From the NCBI GenBank assembly GCA_030146225.1, contig JASLCA010000325.1:1-11320 (forward strand): a stretch of 11,320 bases of DNA, read 5' to 3'. Shown piece after piece: positions 7,171 through 11,320 of this stretch. Origin of the DNA: Sphingobacterium sp. (GTDB lineage: Bacteria; Bacteroidota; Bacteroidia; Sphingobacteriales; Sphingobacteriaceae). Positions within the stretch are counted from its first letter, which is position 1; each line of letters opens with the position of its first letter. The position numbers were made by a program, and so were the translations under genes. Below the pieces are notes generated by a model that did no database searches, was not told the DNA's origin, and saw nothing but the letters and a program-made list of their open reading frames with translations.

Positions 7171-7206
7171 TTAACCACCAATTAAGCTTTGCTTTTTATA
7201 CTTATG
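7171..7206 (+). promoter_or_regulatory. Leader segment shared with the next surface gene, copy 1
   Basis: TTAACCAC (7171-7178) is followed by CTTTTTATACTTATG (7192-7206), ending in the start codon. The next gene has TTAACCAC and CTTTATACTATG in the same order and with a shorter gap. No Shine-Dalgarno sequence is present, so this may be the working translation-initiation region or a trace of gene duplication. Confidence 0.4.
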
Positions 7207-8550
7207 AATAATGAAAATTTCTCTTATTTAAGAGAGGTATTTATAGGATTTTTCTTAGTTATGCTAGTTGGCGTAACATTTGGACAACAGAAAAAGCCTG
7301 TGTATGCCAATTATCAAGTGTCTTCTTTGGGGCTTTTGGGTTCTATTTCAGAACCTGATCATGCCATTGATGGGAATATTAAAAATAGTTCTACCATTAA
7401 AGTTCCTGCATTGCACACTGTTACGCAGTACTTGGGCTTTAGCACTGATGGCTCTTTTGGACATTTAAGGAAAATACCTGTAGGGACGGAAATTATGATT
7501 AAATTTTCCATGCCTCAACAAGTTCTTGGACTATTAAGTGGTATTAAAATTGGCACTTTTAATAATCTAAAGGAAACGGGTTCTGGAAAATATTTAAGTT
7601 CTAGCAATGAGGAGCTGTTCAATTCTGTGTCGCTTCTAGCACTATTAAAAGGTTATGGTGTTTTCGAATATAAGTTTACCACAACAAAAGAGTGTCAAGG
7701 GCTCTATATTAGTGGCTTTGCGGCATTGTCTATTAACTTTTCAATTAGCGCTTTTCATGCGTATATTATGGAGAATGCTGTTTTTAACAGTTGTACTGAA
7801 CGAAACATGCCTATTGATGTCTTATATGGAGCACGTTCTACGGGCATTATAGATGGACTTATTGCGGTTTCTAATCCTTATAATGTTTTAAATGATAATC
7901 CTAGCGAGTTTGCTAAGTTAAGCACTTCTTTAGGTGTCCTCACTACTTCTTTTATTCAAACGATCTTTCCTACACCTAGTACTAAGCCTCAACTGGTTCG
8001 GATTGTCTTGGAACGACCGGGTGCCTTATTAGACTTAGCACTGCTAAGCAATTTTTCTATTCAAACTTATCTGGGGAATGTCCCAGTAGGTTTACCTATT
8101 AAGGCTAGTAGTTTTCTAGCCCTTCGTTTATTGCCTGGTACGCAGAAATTTGAAGTCTTGTTAAAGGTAAACGACCTTTTTGATAGGGTTGAAATTGCTT
8201 TGGATAATACTGTGACGCTCCTAACTACCCTAAATGTTTATGAGATAAGACGCTTTCCTTATATGGAGCTGCTGCCAGAAGCTGAGCTTGCAGCTAGCTT
8301 AACTGCCTGTGAGCGGGTGGATTTGAAAAATGCGATTGCTCATATTTCAACAACTGAATATGATTACTATTTCTTTAAAGAGGAGGTTGGGGGCACTAGT
8401 ATTCCTGCTATAGTTAACCTTTCTGGAAAATATTTTATTGAAGCGCGGGACAAGAGCACAGGCTGTGCGGCACCTAGACAGCAGGTTTATGCCTCGGTAT
8501 TGCCTTTGCCCGGGAAGCCACATTTAACAATTATGAATGTAAAAAACTGA
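7204..8550 (+). CDS. Exported surface protein with two related modules and a terminal Ig-like domain
   Basis: The ATG at 7204 gives 448 residues; a TTG start at 7189 only lengthens the N-terminus. Residues 1-28 are a signal peptide (hydrophobic core about 12-25, probable cleavage after T-F-G). Residues about 34-203 and 204-352 look like two copies of one module. Each opens with a G-L/I-L/I...S-x-P-x-x-x-I/L-D/N-x-N pattern (43-57 and 214-232) and ends in a hydrophobic stretch with a Y-I/E-I segment (HAYIMEN near 190; VYEIRRFP at 345-352). Residues about 353-435 look like an Ig-like domain with a possible disulfide Cys369-Cys421. The tail is P-L-P-G-K-P-H-L-T-I-M-N-V-K-N. There is no type IX sorting domain and no lipobox. 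I cannot name the family; similar modules occur, to my memory, in large Bacteroidota adhesins. An extracellular structural or adhesive role is inferred. Confidence 0.8.
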   Translation: MNNENFSYLREVFIGFFLVMLVGVTFGQQKKPVYANYQVSSLGLLGSISEPDHAIDGNIKNSSTIKVPALHTVTQYLGFSTDGSFGHLRKIPVGTEIMIKFSMPQQVLGLLSGIKIGTFNNLKETGSGKYLSSSNEELFNSVSLLALLKGYGVFEYKFTTTKECQGLYISGFAALSINFSISAFHAYIMENAVFNSCTERNMPIDVLYGARSTGIIDGLIAVSNPYNVLNDNPSEFAKLSTSLGVLTTSFIQTIFPTPSTKPQLVRIVLERPGALLDLALLSNFSIQTYLGNVPVGLPIKASSFLALRLLPGTQKFEVLLKVNDLFDRVEIALDNTVTLLTTLNVYEIRRFPYMELLPEAELAASLTACERVDLKNAIAHISTTEYDYYFFKEEVGGTSIPAIVNLSGKYFIEARDKSTGCAAPRQQVYASVLPLPGKPHLTIMNVKN

Positions 8551-8591
8551 TTTTATAAGATTGAACGAATACCTATTTAATTAGCACACTA

Positions 8592-8615
8592 TTAACCACA
8601 AAACTTTATACTATG
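8592..8615 (+). promoter_or_regulatory. Leader segment shared with the previous surface gene, copy 2
   Basis: TTAACCAC (8592-8599) followed by CTTTATACTATG (8604-8615), ending in the start codon. It parallels 7171-7206. It is located within the 62-base gap between the first and second surface genes. Confidence 0.4.
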
Positions 8616-9734
8616 AAAAAGAAATTTAGCTTAATTAAGATTTGGATGTTTACATCCTTACTTTTAACTGGCTGGGGAGCTATGGCTCAAGGCCAGACAG
8701 CGCATGATGGCAAGATAATCAATGGCCCTGTTGCCGTAGGGGCAGTAAAGAATTACGCTTCTACAAATCGTACTACTGCACTTGGGACTGATTTTAAGCC
8801 TGCCTATGAAGCCGCCAATGTGGTTTTATTCTACAATCCAGACGTTAAACCAGGGATGACTTTAATGGCATCTGTTAAGGAGGATTTAACGGATATTCCT
8901 AATGCATCAGGAAGAACTGCCCGGGACTTCACGCATTACAAATGGTTTTATATGGGGAATACTGCTGGTGCTACAGCTGCAATTGATGGGAGTACATTTG
9001 CTACGGGTTTGGTTGCTAATGGTCTATTAGTGCCGAGTACGGCTCCAAACTATAGTAATAAGTTGGTTGTAACTAATTTAACTGAGGGCTACCACTACTT
9101 TAAAGTGCAAGGGATTGTGAATCCTGATAATATTCTAGAAACTGAACTGTGTACTATTGAAGAAGAGATTTATGTGGTTTATGTGCTGCCTCAGTTAGCG
9201 GTGGAAGCTCAGGGGAATTTAGCCTCGGGTATTACTGCTTTTCAATATTGTGAAACCGAAATTGGAACGGGTATTAAGCAAGAGAAGGTTGCTGTAAAGG
9301 CTACCTATGATTTTGTTCGGCCGAATTCGCCAGATGCCAATTTATTTGATGTTAAGTACAGATGGTATGCTGTTAAAGCTAGTGAAACAAATGTATATGC
9401 AGATGTAGCTAATAAAGCTATTGATCCAACGTCAATTGGGGCTGGCGCTGTTAAGTTAATTGAAACCTCTACTGATCCTGCGAAGGCTGGGGTTTTGCCT
9501 GATTTCTTCCCGCAGATTGCTGAATTTGGTAAATACAAATTGTTTGTAGAGGTGGAGTATGTAGCTAAAGATAGGAATGCGAATGAGCAACTTGATAACG
9601 CTTCTACTAATTCACGTGCTCGTGCGCATGTAATCTACCGTGGTTTTGCTAAAGATGGGGTTAATGACCTTGTCCTTACTGTTACACCTACACCAGGTAA
9701 ACCACATATTACAATCTTGAGTGTTCAAGATTAA
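8613..9734 (+). CDS. Exported surface protein with two Ig-like modules
   Basis: This 373-residue protein starts at ATG 8613 with a clear signal peptide (M-K-K-K-F-S..., hydrophobic core about 10-23, cleavage after A-M-A-Q or A-M-A). Two beta-rich modules follow. The first, about 30-193, contains the Ig-like core H-Y-K-W-F-Y-M-G and ends E-I-Y-V-V-Y-V-L-P. The second, about 194-360, contains V-K-Y-R-W-Y-A-V and ends L-V-L-T-V-T-P-T. After it comes only the tail P-G-K-P-H-I-T-I-L-S-V-Q-D (361-373), nearly the same as the tail of the preceding protein. It has no type IX sorting domain, no lipobox and no enzymatic motif. The gap to the previous gene is 62 bases and to the next 31 bases, so one operon is likely. 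No known family name can be given; a subunit of a surface structure is inferred. Confidence 0.8.
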   Translation: MKKKFSLIKIWMFTSLLLTGWGAMAQGQTAHDGKIINGPVAVGAVKNYASTNRTTALGTDFKPAYEAANVVLFYNPDVKPGMTLMASVKEDLTDIPNASGRTARDFTHYKWFYMGNTAGATAAIDGSTFATGLVANGLLVPSTAPNYSNKLVVTNLTEGYHYFKVQGIVNPDNILETELCTIEEEIYVVYVLPQLAVEAQGNLASGITAFQYCETEIGTGIKQEKVAVKATYDFVRPNSPDANLFDVKYRWYAVKASETNVYADVANKAIDPTSIGAGAVKLIETSTDPAKAGVLPDFFPQIAEFGKYKLFVEVEYVAKDRNANEQLDNASTNSRARAHVIYRGFAKDGVNDLVLTVTPTPGKPHITILSVQD

Positions 9735-9765
9735 GGAGTTTTACTAGTAAATTAATTAATTATAT

Positions 9766-10710
9766 ATGCTTAGTCTGTCCTTTTTAAGGAGCTTTCTTAT
9801 TACTGCGCTATTGTTTCTTTTCCTAGGGGCAATGGCGCAGCAAGGGCAGACTTTGCATATTGTTAAAGGTAAGCAGGTCACGCTACGTGCGGATGCTAAG
9901 CATGCTATATCCTATATCTGGTTTCGAGATGCGGAGCCCCTGAATGGCCTGCATGAGAAGCAAATTGTTGTTAATGAACCTGGTGTTTATACCGTTATTG
10001 CGCTTGGCGAGGACTGTCATTCGGTGCTCTCTGATCCTGTAGAAATTGTATATGATCCGAAGGGGGCGGAGCTTACGGTGGATTTGGAAATTAGAAATCT
10101 ACCTGAACTTAATACAGCTCAACTTGGGCAATCTTTTAATTATCAGCTGATGATTTTAAATAAATCTGATGCGGATGCTTCTGATGTAATTGTCACTTTT
10201 GATCTGCCTAGGGAGTTGCAGTATGTGGGGGCTTATGGAAGCTACATGGGGGAGTTGACTTATCTTGAAAGCCAAAGACAGGTGAGCTGGAAAATCCCCA
10301 AGTTGGAAGCTAAGGCTTCAATGTCTATATGGCTTACGGTGCATGGATTTATGGACGGCAATGCAATTACTTTGGCTTCTGTCGTTGCTAAGCAACAGGA
10401 TACTGATCTTTCTAATAATAAAGCGCGGTCTAGTGTTGATATTCAGATGTTGCATATTCCTAATGTTATTACGCCCAATAGTGATGGTAAGAATGATGCT
10501 TTTGTTATTCAGGGCTTGGAGTTATTTGCTACTCGAAAATTGCGTATTTTTAATCGCTTTGGGAATGAAGTCTACCAAAGTTCTCAATACCAAAATGACT
10601 GGACGGCTCAGGGTCTTAAGGAAGGTACGTATTTTTATATCTTGGAGATTGCAGGGGAGCAGTATAAAGCTCGTGTGATTAAGGGATATATTACTGTAAT
10701 TCGCTTTTAG
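9766..10710 (+). CDS. Surface protein with Ig-like, DUF11-like and gliding-motility (type IX sorting, type B) C-terminal domains
   Basis: This 314-residue protein starts at ATG 9766. Residues 1-25 form a signal peptide ending G-A-M-A-Q-Q, almost the same end as in the preceding protein (G-A-M-A-Q). Residues about 28-95 are an Ig-like domain (I-S-Y-I-W-F-R, then P-G-V-Y-T-V-I-A). Residues about 101-227 match DUF11-type repeats (F-N-Y-Q-L-M-I-L-N-K-S then V-I-V-T-F-D-L-P and a closing S-N-N-K-A). Residues 231-314 are the CHU_C/gliding-motility C-terminal domain: P-N-V-I-T-P-N-S-D-G-K-N-D at 232-244, L-R-I-F-N-R-F-G-N-E-V-Y, W-T-A-Q-G-L-K-E-G-T-Y-F-Y and the closing K-G-Y-I-T-V-I-R-F. This domain directs export by the type IX system and attachment or release at the outer membrane. 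It is the only gene of the three with it, so it may act as anchor or export partner for the others (inference). Confidence 0.92.
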   Translation: MLSLSFLRSFLITALLFLFLGAMAQQGQTLHIVKGKQVTLRADAKHAISYIWFRDAEPLNGLHEKQIVVNEPGVYTVIALGEDCHSVLSDPVEIVYDPKGAELTVDLEIRNLPELNTAQLGQSFNYQLMILNKSDADASDVIVTFDLPRELQYVGAYGSYMGELTYLESQRQVSWKIPKLEAKASMSIWLTVHGFMDGNAITLASVVAKQQDTDLSNNKARSSVDIQMLHIPNVITPNSDGKNDAFVIQGLELFATRKLRIFNRFGNEVYQSSQYQNDWTAQGLKEGTYFYILEIAGEQYKARVIKGYITVIRF

Positions 10711-10876
10711 CCTATTCTTTTGTAGTTCTTTTTCTTGTTCTCCCTGCTTGTTATAAGCTTATGCCTTATCCTAGGCTATTTGAATTTTTGCTGTTTTCTT
10801 TCTATTGTAAGTCTGCTGTTCCTAAGTCTCAGCTAGCTGTTTTATTATGCAGCGCGGTATGCTAGGGGATTGGGGC

Positions 10877-10937
10877 TTATAAACCCTGCTGCTCATGCTG
10901 TATGGATAGCTCTATATAATACAGGGCCTGTTTATAA
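10877..10937. repeat. Long stem-loop with a 4-base bulge
   Basis: TTATAAACCCTG (10877-10888) pairs with CAGGG (10922-10926) and TTTATAA (10931-10937), leaving CCTG 10927-10930 as a bulge. The stem has 12 pairs and the loop 33 bases. Inside the loop a competing hairpin CTGTAT/ATACAG (10898-10903 with 10919-10924) is possible. Confidence 0.45.
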
Positions 10938-10994
10938 TAGCGCATTGCTAAGTGCAAAATTGTGGGGCTACAAAGCGCAAAGTCTATTGTTGGA

Positions 10995-11029
10995 GTAGCT
11001 TGCTGCATCGTCCATTAGTGCAAGGCTAC
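10995..11029. repeat. Stem-loop with a one-base bulge
   Basis: GTAGCTTGC (10995-11003) pairs with GCAA (11020-11023) and GCTAC (11025-11029), with G11024 bulged and a 16-base loop. It lies about 45 bases beyond the stop of the minus-strand gene, where it could end that transcript, but it lacks a T-run. Confidence 0.45.
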
Positions 11030-11071
11030 CACGCACTTTAACTACATTTTAGATATACGCTCTTTTGACTT

Positions 11072-11320
11072 TTAGGGAGTAGCTGGAATAAGATCGAGTA
11101 TCCGTTTCGGATCTACTATCGGAATGAATAATTTGTCTTTATAGATGGAGTTTTGTAGGTCACAGGCTAATAATGCACGTGAATGACTGTGGGCAATTCC
11201 GTATAGGGTAATCATTAAATTATCCTGAATACTTAAGTCGCTCTGCGTGTCGCCGATTGAAGCTGGTAGATTATTGATTTCAAATCTAGTTAGGCCTACA
11301 TGATTAATCAAGTTTTCTTG
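11072..11320 (-). CDS. Unrecognised protein, C-terminal part; gene enters from the right edge
   Basis: On the minus strand the frame is open from base 11320 to the TAA complementary to 11072-11074, giving 82 residues. It begins Q-E-N-L-I-N-H-V-G-L-T-R-F-E and ends R-I-L-D-L-I-P-A-T-P. A TTG at 11309-11311 could act as a start but there is no reason to prefer it; the frame simply continues beyond the window. The sequence has mixed hydrophobic and polar residues, a single Cys, no membrane segment and no motif I recognise. A notable local stretch is Y-G-I-A-H-S-H-S-R-A-L-L. It converges on the surface-protein operon. Coding status is supported only by the open frame and ordinary composition, so this call is tentative and no function is proposed. 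Confidence 0.45.
   Translation of the reverse strand, partial: QENLINHVGLTRFEINNLPASIGDTQSDLSIQDNLMITLYGIAHSHSRALLACDLQNSIYKDKLFIPIVDPKRILDLIPATP

Larger units (their letters stand above)
6763..7203. other. Divergent AT-rich intergenic region
   Basis: These 441 bases separate the divergently transcribed acetyltransferase and surface-protein genes, so both promoters should lie here. I see no convincing protein gene. One 20-codon frame (7123-7185, M-R-N-V-C-F...) sits in frame before the surface-protein gene but ends in TAA and has no other support. The marked elements are an 18-bp palindrome and two weak Bacteroidota-type promoter matches, given separately. The end of the region resembles the leader of the next gene (see the two leader entries). 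Confidence 0.75.
10711..11071. other. Structured non-coding spacer between convergent genes
   Basis: These 361 bases follow the surface operon and precede the end of a minus-strand gene. No plausible protein is seen in any frame. The sequence holds the 10-bp palindromes ATAAGCTTAT (10753-10762) and CAGCTAGCTG (10830-10839), and the two larger stem-loops listed separately. There is no classic GC-hairpin plus T-tract directly after the stop at 10710. A non-coding RNA or degraded mobile or repeat element is possible but unproven. Confidence 0.65.

Noticed and set aside
7123..7185. 20-codon frame (M-R-N-V-C-F...) before the first surface gene, in frame with it
   Set aside because: It ends in TAA before the real start, shows no ribosome-binding signal and no conserved feature. 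A leader peptide cannot be excluded but is not supported.
10343..10678. 111-residue plus-strand frame inside the type IX sorting-domain gene
   Set aside because: It is an out-of-frame shadow; the main frame carries clear domain motifs throughout.
7204..10710. The three surface genes as one adhesin gene broken by frameshifts
   Set aside because: Each gene has its own signal peptide, start region and stop, with spacers of 62 and 31 bases. This fits separate genes and not a decayed one.
1..11320. CRISPR array, tRNA, rRNA, insertion sequence or transposase
   Set aside because: I looked for regularly spaced repeats, tRNA-like cloverleaf ends, rRNA-like conserved stretches and transposase motifs, and saw none.

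Overview
The window looks like Bacteroidota DNA, most plausibly a member of the Sphingobacteriales. The evidence is the gliding-motility/type IX secretion C-terminal domain on the gene at 9766-10710, surface proteins built of Ig-like modules, the near absence of Shine-Dalgarno sequences before starts, and AT-rich spacers. Genus cannot be fixed by reading alone.

Region 1 (1-5955, plus strand) is a tightly packed six-gene export operon. In order it encodes an outer-membrane TolC-type channel (cut by the left edge), a lipoprotein HlyD-type periplasmic adaptor, two separate ABC ATPases and two ABC-2 type permeases. Gaps are 13, 2, 1 and 3 bases, then a 4-base ATGA overlap. The order resembles the YbhGFSR/DrrAB-like tripartite exporters. 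The pump probably moves a drug, ion or lipid-like substrate from the cytoplasm or inner membrane across both membranes. The two ATPases carry complementary departures from the ABC consensus, predicting one canonical and one degenerate ATP site.

Region 2 (5956-6258) is a non-coding spacer between convergent genes. It holds a G-rich tract and a cluster of competing inverted repeats, probably a bidirectional terminator. Region 3 (6259-6762, minus strand) is a single GNAT acetyltransferase. Region 4 (6763-7203) is a 441-base AT-rich divergent spacer with an 18-bp perfect palindrome and weak promoter-like sites.

Region 5 (7204-10710, plus strand) is a probable three-gene operon for exported surface proteins, each with its own signal peptide. 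The first (448 aa) has two related modules and an Ig-like end. The second (373 aa) has two Ig-like modules. The third (314 aa) has an Ig-like module, a DUF11-like module and a type B type IX secretion sorting domain. The first two lack that sorting domain and instead end in a shared PGKPH(L/I)TI tail followed by a few residues. Comparison with internal junctions suggests the tail is the first strand of a domain that is not there. This cassette is the most interesting part of the window, because it may encode a multi-subunit surface structure of which only one subunit carries the known sorting signal.

Region 6 (10711-11071) is a 361-base spacer with several stem-loops and no gene. Region 7 (11072-11320, minus strand) is the 3' end of a gene entering from the right that I do not recognise.
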